A stretch of DNA of 64,000 bases from Terana coerulea (taxonomy: Eukaryota > Basidiomycota > Agaricomycetes > Polyporales > Phanerochaetaceae), in assembly GCA_024811115.1 (NCBI GenBank), contig JAKOGH010000733.1:62001-126000 (forward strand), read 5' to 3'. Both the position numbers and the translations under genes were made by a program. The notes under the pieces are model-generated. The model saw nothing but the letters and a program-made list of their open reading frames with translations, had not been told where the DNA came from and did not search any database. Shown here in pieces: positions 15,701 through 28,200 of the stretch. Each line of letters opens with the position of its first letter. The stretch's first letter is position 1.

Positions 15701-18166
15701 ACAACGTGGAGGCTTTCGACATGGTGGACTTGGTGGAGCGCACCGTTCGGGCCGACAGAATAGACGATTGCGAAGGAGACGTGCTCAGAAGGTTGGCGTT
15801 GCCAGTGATGCTTGGGGTCGCTAACGCGGCGGACCCAGGCGTAGAGGCACTTGCGTCTGTGAATTTGGGACGCGGGAGTTCCTTCGAGTGTTGCAAAGGA
15901 CTTTCCTCGATCGGCGTTATTCGCACAGTATCCGTCGTCCGAGTTGACAATGTCCGCTTCAAACCCATCCCGACGGCGTCGCTCGATCTGCCGAACGAGC
16001 CTGAGCCACCAGACGTGTTGGATGAGAAGCTTGCCATGGAATTCCTAGCTGTAGCCGTAGCAGTCGATGTCGGTAAAGCAAGTGGCGGCTGGTATGAGAA
16101 AACGTCCATGTCGAACTTAGCCGCCTCCACTTTTCTGAGCATCTTGCTACTGGTCGTCCCGTCTGTACTGATAGTGCTTAGGCTCGCATGCATCGACTTG
16201 GGCATCGGGGTCGTATTGGGGTCGACGATTTCAGGCAGGTACGGTAGCTCAATGCTGGAAAGAACGTCGTGATCAAGGAGCCCGAGCATTTCAATCTCGT
16301 GCATTTTTGCCCGGGCGACAAACCTATATGTGCGGATGCATGTCACTGTAAGAACAAGCCCCACAGGATCCAATAAAGACTGCTTACCTGTCATCGCGGA
16401 AGGGTAAGTCCATTTGTCGATCCCAGAAGGTTACCGACATCCAGAAGGGCTCCCACCAAAATATGCTCAGCTTCTTTGTCCCTTTTTCAGAGCTATTGGT
16501 GGTATTGCGCGGGATCTGATTCGCACTCCCTGACCCCTCGTCGTTACCCCATAGTGCGTCTAACGTTCTCGAACCCATGCCAAGACCGCCTTCCCTCTCC
16601 ACCGGCTCTTCACCACGAAAAGCAAAGATCGGGCTCTGGTGCAACGGCGGTTTAGTCAGGCTGACGAGATCCAAGGCAAATCCTTGGTCCAACAGACGGG
16701 TCGTCGTAAGGCGAAGGAGTTGCTTGTTTACACGGAAATACCCAGTACCGGGAGTGATTATGATAGTAGCTGAGCCAGTCAGGGAGAGTGAGCGGTCTAC
16801 ATAGTGCGTTTCCACAGGGTTGAAGGAAAGGTTCAAGGCTTCCAGGATGGGTCCGTCGTGAGCATAGGACAGCTGGCCAACCAATCGAACATTTGGTGAA
16901 TCGGAGTTGGCACTGGGAGCTTGTGAAGGTGTATCGCTAGATGATTTAGCGTGATTCGAGGCTTCAGAAGGAGATAGGGCGGCGGACGGAGTAGTGGTCG
17001 CGCGGTGGTAGTGGTGTGCGAGCAGAATATCCTTTTGGAATGCCCAAAAACTGTCTTTCAGGTTGACAAGAGTGGGCTTCCAATCATATACGACTTCGAG
17101 GTCCGTGATAACTTTGAAGAAATCCTTGTACCACCTGTCGTCGTCGTCACGTCTCAGCGGACCTGCAGCGTATTCGACTTCACTCTCATCGTAGAATACC
17201 CTCGAGATGAGCACTATTGTGACTATATGCGTGGCCCCGGCTTCGCGCCACTTGGCGAAAAGTGCAGGAAGGAAGCTATGGACGACCTTCTCGTTGTAGC
17301 GTTCACCGTCACCGGCGAACTCCCAAAGCTCGCGGCACACTTGAATGAATATCGTGGCTTTGGCTGAGAGCGAGCGGTACACAAGTTTGGTTTCACTGCC
17401 GATATGGGCTGTGGACACCTAGGGCGAACATTCAGCGCAGGGTATTATTGACGTGGAAAAATACAGACGCGCCTTCTTTCCAGCGATGTATATGGAATGC
17501 ACTCGAGCAGAAAGGACGCCCATGAAAGATAGCTCTTGATCGACATAGATGCACTGCCCAACGAGGTGTTGATTCATCCGCCACATGTCGTTCCGACCGA
17601 GATACTGGTCCTGAAAAGTGAACTCAACGTGGTCCGCAGACCATCGGTCTTTCTCGACCTAAATATGTGAGGCTGAACGCTAAAAGGACAGATTTACAGA
17701 ACTTGTATCGACGATGCGTACCTTCGTCAACTGAGCCTCCCCATTATTCCTCAGGCCAAGCTTCTCGGCCATGGGCCGTGGTATGGACACCTGACCTCAC
17801 CAGTTCATGCACCAGTACTGTCAAAAGAGACGTACGATCTACCTGAAGCTGGTGCTTGATACTCTCATCTCCTTTCAGACTTGGGACCTGGAATAATACT
17901 GCATTGCCAGACCCGTGCTCCGGAGGCTGCGCGCAAAGCTGAAGGATATCGCCCTCTGCGACGCCCGGCCAAAATAATGGGTTGAGCGTGACGGATGGAG
18001 AATCCCTGGTTTCATGCACCCATGTCGTCAAAACCTTCGAGTCGCCCGTTCTCAGAGGAATTGCAGGGATTATCGGAGGCGTCGGTTTGAGCACGGACTG
18101 AACCGTGTTTGACCGCTTGCGACCGTAAACTGACGGTTGTTGAGATTCAGAACGAGACGTAGCCAT
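12774..18166 (-). CDS. IML1: IML1/DEPDC5, GATOR1 (SEACIT) subunit with DEP domain
   Basis: Part of the GATOR1/SEACIT complex at the vacuole, which inhibits TORC1 through the Gtr1/Gtr2 GTPases on amino-acid or nitrogen limitation. About 1,600 residues. The N-terminal Iml1 domain shows VTLNPLFWPGVAEGDILQL, DQYLGRNDMWRMNQHLVGQ, ATIFIQVCRELWEF and THIVTIVLISRVFYD. A Ser/Ala-rich middle with FNPSWLWNSFSRSG follows, then a DEP domain around 13,990-13,795 (TGSDMVSWMVREFRDVPTRE, GLFDHC). The C-terminal domain has NPATCFHFELQW and GFVLDV ... VVYSY ... FLFLTNRL. Eight or so exons. Two frame changes: an extra base in a GGG run at 13,078-13,080 (+ strand), and an unresolved one in the low-complexity linker at about 15.39-15.55 kb, either an intron with a poor donor or an error. 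Its stop lies only 118 bases from that of DUR3. Confidence 0.93.
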
Positions 18167-19338
18167 TGCTCAGCCCATGCGCAGATTTGAGATAGAACGA
18201 GATTACGTATTGGAAATGTGGATGTTGTGCCAGAGGAGGAGGGCAAGAGCAGGGAGCGTCCTAGCGTCTGAATGTGTCGGGAGCTTCCTCCAAATCGGGC
18301 GATGAGCGCATCACGAATCGGGGTCAGCGGGCGCATCCCAGATTGGATCGTCGCAGCTGCGATGATTCAACTTCTTCTTCATCGACGCAGACTCCAGTTG
18401 ACCTCCACGCTCTGCATTGCATCGAGCTTAGCAATTCAAAACTGTGCTATAAGGCCATGTAATTCGCGGGCCATATAAAGAGTGAGTAGGTATTCTTTCT
18501 TGTCGGTTCGATCATAGCAAATTTCTCTCTCCTTCAAACTCCTCTTCAGTTGGCCAAACTCGAACAAGTCGTAAACCCCGACCCAGCTTGTATATATGTT
18601 CAGGCCTCTCAAAAATAATGGGGAATGTGGAGCTGGTTGTACAACTTGCCCTCCATACTCATCAAGGAGATTTTACTGTTCTGTCATCCGCATTTGTGCA
18701 CGGACGATCACTGCCTGGAACGATAATTTCTCTAAGGAGCACGACCGAGCCCGAAGGGCATCTCACCATATGTCGTTTACGTCCGACATGCCATTCCATG
18801 TGTGCCTTGCCGGCCAACTTCAAGGTACGTGACACCCTGATATTTGCTCTATTGTCTCATGGTCTGGAAATGTCCGATTCATATCAGGCATGCCTTTGCC
18901 ATGGGCGTCGCGCTGACGCGCTAGAAATCATTCGCAAGCATCCTGACAAAAATCCGATTAATAGAGCGGCGTACGGAAGAACCCAGCGGCAGCGCGGGGA
19001 AGGCTAGGGAGCGATACCCCCGGCGGTACCCGTGGGACTTTAGCGGGTACCCAGCCCATCTGCAGCCACAGACTCCCCACTACGGTGCCGATTGCATCCT
19101 GCGGCGCGGCGAAACTCATCAGTTGCTCGCGCTGCCCCCTGTTTGATCCAAACTTTCTCGCAGCTGTCCAATGTCTCCCCTGCCGATAAAAGTCCACTGC
19201 GACCTGCCAGCCCAGGACAACCCACGGACCCTTAGACTCAGACTCGGAGACCTTGCATGAGGCCTTCAAAATCGTGGCTTCGTTGGAGATAACACCTGGT
19301 CGACCCACGCTCCCGCTTCCCTCTCTGCGCCATCCAGG
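18167..19338. other. Intergenic between IML1 and the DUF6534 gene
   Basis: Shared upstream region of two divergent genes. Short frames at 18.59-19.01 kb (+) and 18.96-19.31 kb (-) have no recognisable motif. I see no RNA gene or repeat. Confidence 0.5.
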
Positions 19339-21541
19339 ATGTCGGCTCCAGGTGTTTCGTCCGCTAGTATTGCAGCTATGGCTGGTCTCAATCTCAATAC
19401 TACTATCGGCGCTTTACTTATTGGTGGACTTATCAGCGGCGTGTAAGTACTGCACATCATCTGGAATGTCAAGCGCACTCCTCTCATCACCCTTTATAGC
19501 CTGTACGGTATAACGTCGACTCAGACTGTCGTATATTACCAGCGCGGGCAGGGTGATAGACGGTTGACCAAGTCCATGGTATGTAGCAAGCCCGCAAGCC
19601 TAACTTGGATTGTCGACTCAACGTGAAGTGAACTAGGTCTGCTTGCTATGGTCCGTGTTCAACTACGTATAGCAAGACATACCACTCACCACAGTCACTG
19701 TAGGCTTCTAGACACATTCGACATGTGTCTAATATGTCACATTCTCTATTGGTATCTGGTCACCAACTACGGACAGCTTGAGTCTCTTCAGAATCCTGTG
19801 TGGTACGCATCTCAACTACGCAGACGCAATTAGGAGACTAATGTGGCTTAATGACGACAGGAGCATCATAGTGAGTCCTGTTACCACTGACTCCGAGTCA
19901 TATCGAGAATAAACCATTGCGTGATGAAGCTGCATGTACTGGTCACGGTGAGTAGTGCAGGATTGTCAGAAGATTCCGCTTTACACTAATTTAATCGACA
20001 GTGTCTTACGCAGACATGTGTGCGAGGGTGCGTGAGTTGACGTGAATAGCCAAGTAGTTATCCTTACTCTTCTTGCAGGATGTTCGCATTGCGCGTGTGG
20101 AAGCGTAAGCCACCCCGACCCTGTGTCTTCCTCCCTGGCTTAGCTGTGCAACAGTTAGCGATGGGAACTGGATACCAGCGGTGATAATTGTCGGTATTTT
20201 TGTGTTCGACCTGCCGCCACGTTCTGACTATGCATGCGCTCCAGTGCATCGTTTCTTTGATTGACTTGGGTAAGCTGACGCCGCACATGCCGAAGAGTTA
20301 TACCTTACAACAAATTTTCTAGTGACCAGCACTGGTATGCGAGGTTTTTTGCTGATGTGTTACCTCTCGTCTAACAGCTTTTGGTGAACAGTGATCACGG
20401 TCAAAGCGTGCGGCGTCTTGTCACCTCTCACTTAATAGTAGTGACTAAGATCTACACGCAGCTTCAACACCACTTTCACTGGCCTTCAGAAACTTGACGT
20501 AAAGATTTCAATCGCTCTCTATAGACATCGCTAATTTGCGATTGCTAGGCTCTGGTATTCCTCGAATTCGGCTCCGGATTTACAGGAGATTGTCTGGTTG
20601 CTCTCTGCCTGTGCTACTTCTTGCACAGATCGCGCACAGGCATTGCACGGTACATTCACTGTCGCATTGTTATCTTCATGCTAGTGCCCTGACTATGTTT
20701 CGCGTACAGGACAGAATCTATTATCAACATCTTGATGGGCTACGTGATCAACACAGGTACGCTTTGCACCTCTGGCCGTTTCACATAAACTTCAGCTCAT
20801 GCCTGTGCACAAGGTCTCTTCACGGCGTGAGTCCCTTGGATACATATTCAGAACTTTGACCAAGTGGCATCCTAGCATCACGTCAAGCGTCAGCCTCATC
20901 TTGGTGGGCCTCGTGTTGATTGTGGCGGATGTTGCGCTCATAGTCTCTTGACAGTTCGCAGTCCAGCCGGACAACTTCACATACATCGCCGTATACTTCC
21001 AACTCAGCAAACGTAAGCATCTTCTGTCAAAGCTAAGGTGTGGGAACGTTAACACATGGCGTCGTTCGGATCTTCAGTATACGTGAACGCATACCTCGCA
21101 ATGTAGGTTTTCCCTTTCCCTGGCTTCTCCATCGGAAAGCTGATTGCGCTCATAACATGCAGGTTGAATGCGCGCGAAAGTATCCGTGAACGTTCCAACG
21201 AGCTCGTGTCCATACATCTGTCCCAACTGTCGCCCACTCGCTCGGGGCCTTCAGAGCCGACGTCTTCTCAGGCGCTCAATTCCTTCGGCAAGGTTCGTGC
21301 CTCCATACATGTAAGCTCCGAGGTCACATAAATGACAAATGGGAAACAGCGGACTCCGTCGCTTTCGATCCGAGTGGACACGGAGGTGGACCAAAGCTTG
21401 GATTCTCCGAGATCTTTCAAGGGGTACGTCCATGTATGCCTTAGCCCATGCTTTCCGGCACTGTCACGGCAGACCGTGTTGATATTCTTCCATATATTTA
21501 GGAGAAGCTTTGCTCGTCGGTCGGTCGGGTCACATGCTTGA
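19339..21541 (+). CDS. DUF6534-type seven-span membrane protein
   Basis: Member of a large, functionally uncharacterised basidiomycete membrane family. Reading about 14 short exons gives a coherent protein: MSAPGVSSASIAAMAGLNLN, GALLIGGLISGVLYG, TVVYYQRGQGDRRLTK, LLDTFDMCLICHILYWYLV, a helix ending FALRVWK, LSDGNWIPAV, then the family signature GSGFTGDCLVALCLCYFLH, RSRTGIARTESIINILMG, YVINTGLFTAI, NFTYIAVYFQLSK and YVNAYLAMLNARESIRERSN. A Ser/Thr-rich cytoplasmic tail ends GSHA. The frame is intact with plausible GT..AG junctions throughout; exact boundaries at 20.27-20.53 kb are the least certain. Function unknown; family members occur in expanded sets in mushrooms. Confidence 0.8.
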
Positions 21542-21798
21542 CCGAACAATTCGCGAAAGTATCCTGCCTACCAGGAAACACCATGCAGGGCTCATAGGCC
21601 TCCATTTGTATACCCCATTTGTTGGGTCACTGGGATTTTCTTGCAATACGCTCTTTACACTCTACTCTTGCTTGTATCTTTGGGTTCTGTCTTGTCATTC
21701 GTTGCTGCGCCGGATCTTGTAGTCTTATCATTATTAACGCTGTAGCAATATAGACATAATAGCCTCTTGTATGTGCCCGTGGGGTCTAAAATATCCCA

Positions 21799-23265
21799 TT
21801 ACTGCGATAATGAGATATATCGCATGTATAGGTCCTGTACTACGGGGATGAGAATTCCTTGTGCCGGACTGATGACTTTTGGTATAAAGAGCGCTCCGCC
21901 TAAGCCTCTGATAAACCATGCATCCACTAATCATGGGTGTGAGCAAACATACATTATGAAATGCAAAGGAGAATACGCACGGCACATCTGACCCAGCGTC
22001 AACATGACCAAGTATGCCCACAGTCGTCCACCCCAGCCACGAACTCGGTAACCCGTGACCTTCTTCCAAAGGGCCTCGAGTAAAACGCAGACCCCTTGCA
22101 ACGTGAAGAACGCAGTCACACGGTGGTCCATCCCCCGACCCAGGGCGAACGTGCCAAACTCGTGGAACAGCCCCGACGCGAGGAACGCACCGAGCACGAC
22201 GCCGGGACGGCCAGCAATCCATCCCAAAGGTATTCCACCGCCGACCAGAAACGTCCTGCGGAGAGTCTGGTGCCAGCGCTTGGCCCAGAAGTCGCTTATG
22301 GAGTCGGTCGTAAACGGGTTGCTGGTAAGCGGTGGCCAAGCGGACGGCGATTGTCCCAAAATTCCAACTCCAACAAGGGCGCCGATTGCATATAAGGCCT
22401 CAAAGCCAGCGGTCATAGCCCCACCAGAAATCAGGAGAATGGCGGTAGAAACGAGGTAACGTTGCACGAGTGGAAGATTGGTGTAGAACATGCTGCCACC
22501 TGCAGTCGATCCGATGCCCGGGAGAAACTGGATCATTGCGATGACGAAGTCGACGATGAGAAAGTTCTTGACAAAAATGACAATGGTGGCTTTGAGGAAA
22601 GCGTCGGTTTGTGGTGGTCGAGGGTCTTTTGGGATGTGTACGGCTTTTCCAAAATTCCAGCCAATCCCACGTAATGAGAATATAACTTCGAATGCGTCTT
22701 CAACCCAGCGTGGTAGAAGGTGGTCATTTGGTGAATTTGATGAAGTGGCCTGTGAGTCATCGTAGATAGCAGGTAGATCCTTCTCTCCAACTTTGAGCCG
22801 ACCGCCTTTCGACAAGGCGAGGTCGATAGCGTTGACAGCGAAGGCTATGCCCATGAGTGCTGGAAAACGAGCGTTAATCTCTTTGCGGTTTGGAAGCAAT
22901 GGCACCTGGCATACTGACCTCTCACCCAAGTGAAGAAGTAGAGTCTGGGTTCAAACCAATCATAATAATAGGTTCCCCGGATATCCATGACGAGGACGGT
23001 GGGTAGTAGTAGCAAGCGGATCGGCCGCGTGTCCTTCCTTCTGGCTAGGTAGGCCAAGAAGAAGAAAGGTACGAAGTAGGCAAACGCACCGGGCACATTG
23101 GCCCAGGTGAGTGGTTTTCTGTGTTGAGGCTCTGGAACGAGTTCCCAGGACGCTCTCCGCAGAGCGAGTAGAAGTCTGTGTTGCCAGCACGGTTTAGCAT
23201 GGCAGCGAGAGGACACATGGTTGAGCGTTGACAACGACTTACTCGTCCCACCATGTTCGAGGCAT
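21799..23265 (-). CDS. Wax-synthase-like membrane-bound O-acyltransferase
   Basis: Probable integral membrane acyltransferase of the wax synthase/MBOAT-like family, which transfers acyl groups to long-chain or terpenoid alcohols in the ER. I read a first exon starting MPRTWWDE, followed by LLLALRRASWELVPEPQH and several hydrophobic helices (VPGAFAYFVPFFFLAYLA and others). The family motif is DSISDFWAKRWHQTLRRTF, with the putative catalytic histidine in FLASGLFHEFG. After a final intron the protein ends DAWFIRGLGGALFIP and a short tail closing RYISLSQ. About 400 residues, intact frame. It is divergently paired with a methyltransferase across 382 bases, which may mean shared regulation, but the substrate cannot be read from sequence. 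Confidence 0.85.
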
Positions 23266-23647
23266 GGTGTATTAGATTCGAGATAGATCAAATTAGCCGA
23301 ATTATATGGCCCTAGTAGAGTGGTATAAGATGTAGAGCACAAGAAAGTACCTGTAGCCTGCAGGCGGCGACTCGGACTCGGAGGCGCAGTATGACACGTC
23401 GGATTCAAACTCTTTGATTGCCATTTACAGAAAGATCTTGCGAACGCGGCTATCACCGAGCGCGTTGAGCAAAGCGTCTTTCTATAAATGGCGCCCGTAT
23501 GCACACTGGCCGCTGGCGGAGCGGCCGAGGACGGCTGCCAATCGCTGCTGACTCAACTTGAGCTTGAGCTTGAACGTTTGAACTTGTACTGTAACACTCA
23601 AGCAACTAACTTCTTGACGGTCACGGATACTACGACGCAACTACATT
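23266..23647. other. Divergent promoter of acyltransferase and methyltransferase
   Basis: A 382-base gap between two divergent starts. A TATA-like TATAAA at 23,482-23,487 lies about 165 bases before the methyltransferase start, and a TATACC-like stretch lies near 23,323 on the other strand. A short AGCTTGAGCTTGA tandem repeat is at 23,560-23,572. Confidence 0.5.
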
Positions 23648-24782
23648 ATGGCAACGTTTGCAAAAGCGACTTACAACGCTGCTACGTACGCAGCAGTACG
23701 ACCCACATATCCACGTCAACTCTACGACTTTGTCTTTCGTTTCCACGAACGTGGACCCAAGGCACGATGGGATACTGCGGTTGACCTCGGGTGTGGTACA
23801 GGTATCTGCATGTCCATTTCTTGCTGCATTGAGTAGCCTGACGAATTGTGATTAGGACAGGCAACGGTAGAATTGACTCCATTCCAAAAGGTTATCGGGG
23901 TCGACCCTAGTGCCAAGATGGTAGACCAGGCAAACAAATCCCTGGAAGAGACTTCCAGCTTTCCAGGGCAGCTCGCATTTAGAGAGTCCAAAGCTGAAGA
24001 GTTGCAATTTCTTGGTGACGGCAGCGTCGATCTAATTATCTCCGGTATGCACCCTTGCAATCATCGGGCTGTAGTGCCCACCTTGAATGGAAATATACAG
24101 CCCAAGCTGCCCACTGGTTTGACTGGAAGAGGCTCTGGCCTGAAGCAGCCCGAGTGTTAAGACAAGACGGTACAATCGCTGCTTGGGTCTGTCAATCAAT
24201 ATATTTTGTAGCTGGCGGTGCTGACTACCACCCAGGGTTACTCTGAATTCAGGCTCTCTCGTTACCCCTCACTTACACCTCTCATCAACTCCTACTCTCA
24301 AGGGGAAGATCCGGAGAACTCTCTGGGGCCCCATTGGGAGCGTCCTGGTCGCACAATTGTGGATAATCATCTCCAGGATATTCCGGACCCTGAAAGCATA
24401 GCGTCTGGCCAGTTCAGGGATTTCGAACGCATATACTTCACCGGTGCGTCGTGTTTCGGAGGAATCGTTTCATTCACGTCTCATCGTATACTTCCAACAA
24501 GGTGATCACTATCCTGACTTACAGGGTACAAGACCGGTCATCCTTCGGAAGAAGATGATTTGGGATGACCTACTCTCATACTTCCGCACATTCAGCTCTC
24601 TTCATACGTTTCACGAGAAGTATCCGGATGATTTGAAGAGACCTGACGGGTCTATTGATGTTCGCTTCTGGAACAAGCTGAAGGAGGAGACTGCCCGGCT
24701 GGACAGGAAAGACGTTCCGCAGAGCACTGACGAGATCGACATCGAATGGCCACTTGCCCTCATTCTCGCTCGCCGTGTTTAG
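23648..24782 (+). CDS. Class I SAM-dependent methyltransferase (Crg1/Tmt1-like)
   Basis: Cytosolic small-molecule methyltransferase of the trans-aconitate methyltransferase-like (Methyltransf_11) group; fungal relatives include yeast Crg1 and Tmt1. About 300 residues. Starts MATFAKATYNAATYAAVRPT; motif I is VDLGCGTG, motif II around VIGVDPSAKMVDQA, motif IV GDGSVDLIIS, followed by AAHWFDW typical of this subgroup. The C-terminal half has GDHYPDL, YFRTFSSLHTFHEKYPDD and ends IEWPLALILARRV. About five introns; the one before GDHYPDL (24,444-24,500) restores the frame exactly. No defect seen. The acceptor substrate is unknown. Confidence 0.88.
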
Positions 24783-25218
24783 TTTCAGCGGTCAGTTCAT
24801 TTCATGCATTAAACATTCACCTATTTGTATCTATGTAATGGTAGAACCGTACTTTCCGTAACGAGAGCATTCCCAACGTGTCCGTCCGTGCCCCGTTCCG
24901 GAATGGTCTCTTGGCGCCACGATGCTCAGCGGAGGTGAAGCAGCGCCGGATGGTGTTGAACCTGAACCTACCGCCCTTTCCCCGTCTCCCATAACTTATG
25001 AACCTCATGCCCTACCTCATGCCACTCTGGATCTACTACTGTTAATCCTCTCTGCTGCTTACCATACACATACTGCTATTCTACTTGACACGACTCTATC
25101 GCGACCACAGGAAGGCTGCAGGCGAACCGAGCCGACCCTATTTCCCGGATTATTCACTGCCTGGCGCGCAGCATAGCAACTCTATCAACCTGTCAGCCCT
25201 CACGGAGCTCCAATATTC
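24783..25218. other. Intergenic upstream of the F-box-like gene
   Basis: No gene recognised. An ATG at 24,922 opens an 84-codon frame without similarity to the downstream protein; it could be a leader exon, but I see no splice that joins it convincingly. Confidence 0.4.
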
Positions 25219-28200
25219 ATGAAGAGGCTGCTCAGAGACAGAAAACTCTCTTTCGATTCCAAGTCGAAACCTGTCGTGTCTGCCCCTGCCCCTCTGGCCA
25301 CCGCGGAAACCCCGCTATATGCTCGATTTGCATCTGGACAATCAAAGCAAGATGGCTCATCGAGACCGGCTGTCTCTGGGCCTATGCAGTTAACTTCGAG
25401 GGCTAGCTTTAGTAGGGGAGCGTCAGCCAGCAGGAGCGGAGGGCAGGATAGGCAGTCGAAGGTTTTGACGAGGATGCCGAGTAGACAAGAGCAGGTGCAG
25501 TCCCAGCCCAAAGTTGTGTCTTCGCCCCCTCTCGCTCTAGCTCCAGAAAAGCTGTCCCGGTGTATACGAACATCGAGCAACCCTCGGCATCGAATGCTGC
25601 TGCTTTTCCTCGCATGCGGACGAACGAGAGCAATTACAGCATCCAGCACGACCAGCCCCTGCACTCCCAGCGGCCTCAGACGGAGGCCCCATCGTCTCGC
25701 TCGAGTTCGAAGAAGACGGTACCCGACAATGTCGAATCACGAGCTAGTTCATACGCCGAATGGGCCTGTACATGTTTTCCCCCATGCTGGGAGTTATGAG
25801 AGCAGTGGCAGTCTACAGCAGGAGGACTCCGTCTACTCTCAGCCTCCACAAGCTCAGGCTAGTTCTTCGCGAATCCAACTCTCGGAACCTAGGCCCTGGA
25901 CCGACTCAAATGACTCTGACTCAGATCTACAACCTCCGCGTCCTCTTGTTGTGCGTAATGGTGGTTCCGAGACGTCTTCATCGACATCTGTATCGGAAAT
26001 TGCCCCATCTCATCCACGTCTTTCAATGCACGCCTCCGCATTGCCGAGCCACATATCCACATCTCCTTCATCTCCTCCGACCCAGCACGGCCGACTCCAT
26101 CAGACTGGATTTGCCTTACAAGATCCTGGTGTGCAGTCAGTCGCAGCCCCACAGCCATTCGCCCAAGGTCTGGATCCCCGACACCGGGGATCATCCTTGC
26201 GAATAGAAACACAGCTGTTTCTCCTCCCAATTACACTTCGCATAACTCTGGCTCTCAGAGACACTCTTACACTCCAGCACCGGTCGCATCCCCTGTGGAG
26301 AAGCCCCTGCCAGTCCCGAGTGATCCATCCTATCCACCACCACCAAAGTCTGTCTCTTCCCTACTTTCTACCCCCAGCGTAACCCGCAAGAAATACTCCC
26401 CATTGGCAGCGTTTGGACTTTCCGTTCCGCAGGTCGGATCGACTACGAGTTTAACACCGTCCTCCAGTCTTCAGCCTGAGCCGGTGAGTTCATAACTTCT
26501 ATGCCTGTTATCGGTTGTCGCATGGCTACAGCGTGGCCGGCCCGTGGTGTCGTTTACTTGGCTTGTCATTGCGCATTGACTGGACGAATGTCTTTCGTGC
26601 GACGTCATCCTGCACCAACCTCCCCGTGTTCTCGACGCCATGAGAAATTATTGCTTTATGCAGAAGTCGTCACAAGTCGTGGCGCGTTGCCATGCGATGT
26701 CATTCGCCTTCATAGCTACCGTGAAGTTACGTCTTGCCATGTACTGATATGAGATTCAGGCACAGTCTGATGATGCGCATGCAAGCACTCCGGAGCCATC
26801 CAACAACGAGCTACCGTATTACGAGGCTTTGCAGCCACAGGTAGACCCTGTGCAGTCAAGTTTTAACTCGGTACGTCATCTTATAAGCATCTTACTGGCT
26901 GAACACTCCTCAAGCCCGTTGTCCCAGCAGCATACGCCATTGAAGTCTTCAACGTCTCTGCCCCACTCGTACGGTGGAGCGACACAGTCTTCCGGGAGCA
27001 CATCACAGACACCACCTCCGTCTCCGCCTCATCCGTTACCTCATATACCCAACCAGCAAGCCTTTCTGGATACTAATCCCACTCCCCACCATTCATCAGA
27101 CTCTGTACCGCAAGTGCCGTCCGAGGTCATGGGAAACCCACGCGTGTATGCGTCTAAGTCGTCTCTCTCCGTTCGAGCGTATTACCCGCCTGCCGACCCC
27201 ACGGTAGCGCGCGACAGCCTTCCGGATATGGGGCTTCGCTCGAATGAGGCGAATTCCGACCGACCCCCTACCCCGCCGACCAAATCCCGCACGTCGCGCT
27301 CGCAGAAGCGCTACTCTCCTAACGCTCTCCCAGACACCGAACAGGCCACCTCATCGTACGCGCATAACATGGCCTCGGAGTATCGGAAAGGCCCGATGCA
27401 GGGCAAGCCGCTCATATTTGCTGCAATGGCAGCGACCTCGGAGGTTGCGGATGTCGAACCTCGGATAGTAGAGATGATAGGGAACGCGTCGGTGGAGGCC
27501 AAGACAGCGGAGGGGTATAGTGCGTATGCATACAACAATCACCACTCATCAACGCCTCCGCCAGAGCCAGTGCGCGAATCTCAGAGACCTCCGTCGCCAC
27601 AACGGAACAAGCTGAGCAAGTCTCACAAGCGTTTGTCACGCAAAGTAGACCCGCCGCCGGTAGATCTCCGTGAGCAAACACAAGAACGCTCCGCCGCGTC
27701 GCCACAATCGCCAGAACGCCACGGATCGTCACACCGGCATTCCTCTCGGAAACCAGCACCGGCAGTGGGCTCAGGGGACACCGGACCTCCTACTCGTGAA
27801 TCATCCACTCGCCGAGATGGTGCAAGCGAGAGCGCAAGTCGGCGGCAGAGTATGTCTCATGATGGTGGCAAGCTTCGCAAGCGTCCTCGCGACGGCGTGA
27901 AGGCATTGACGGACAAGCAGCTTGAAAAGCTGAGCCACCGTGTTTCTTACGCCGGGGACTCGAGGGCGAAGGAAGTCAACGCGGAGCAGCAGAGACGGTC
28001 GTATGTGGAGGAGCCCTTACCTGCGACACCACCTATACCCCAGCAGCCCTCTCATCGTACTACCCAGCCCTCCGCTCCCCCAGTGCCTCCACCTGCTCAG
28101 CGGTTTGGACAGCTGTCACACAACAAGCTGCCATCGCATCTATCGCGTTACGCGTCTCCAGGTCAACTACCGCCCCCGCAGGTGCCGGAGCAGACTCAGA

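Noticed and set aside
25760..26206. Alternative frame beginning WGLYMFSPMLGVMRA in the F-box-like gene
   Set aside because: It reads like a possible hydrophobic segment, but the parallel frame has Ser/Pro-rich coding character that continues the same protein, and a one-base change in GGG explains the switch.
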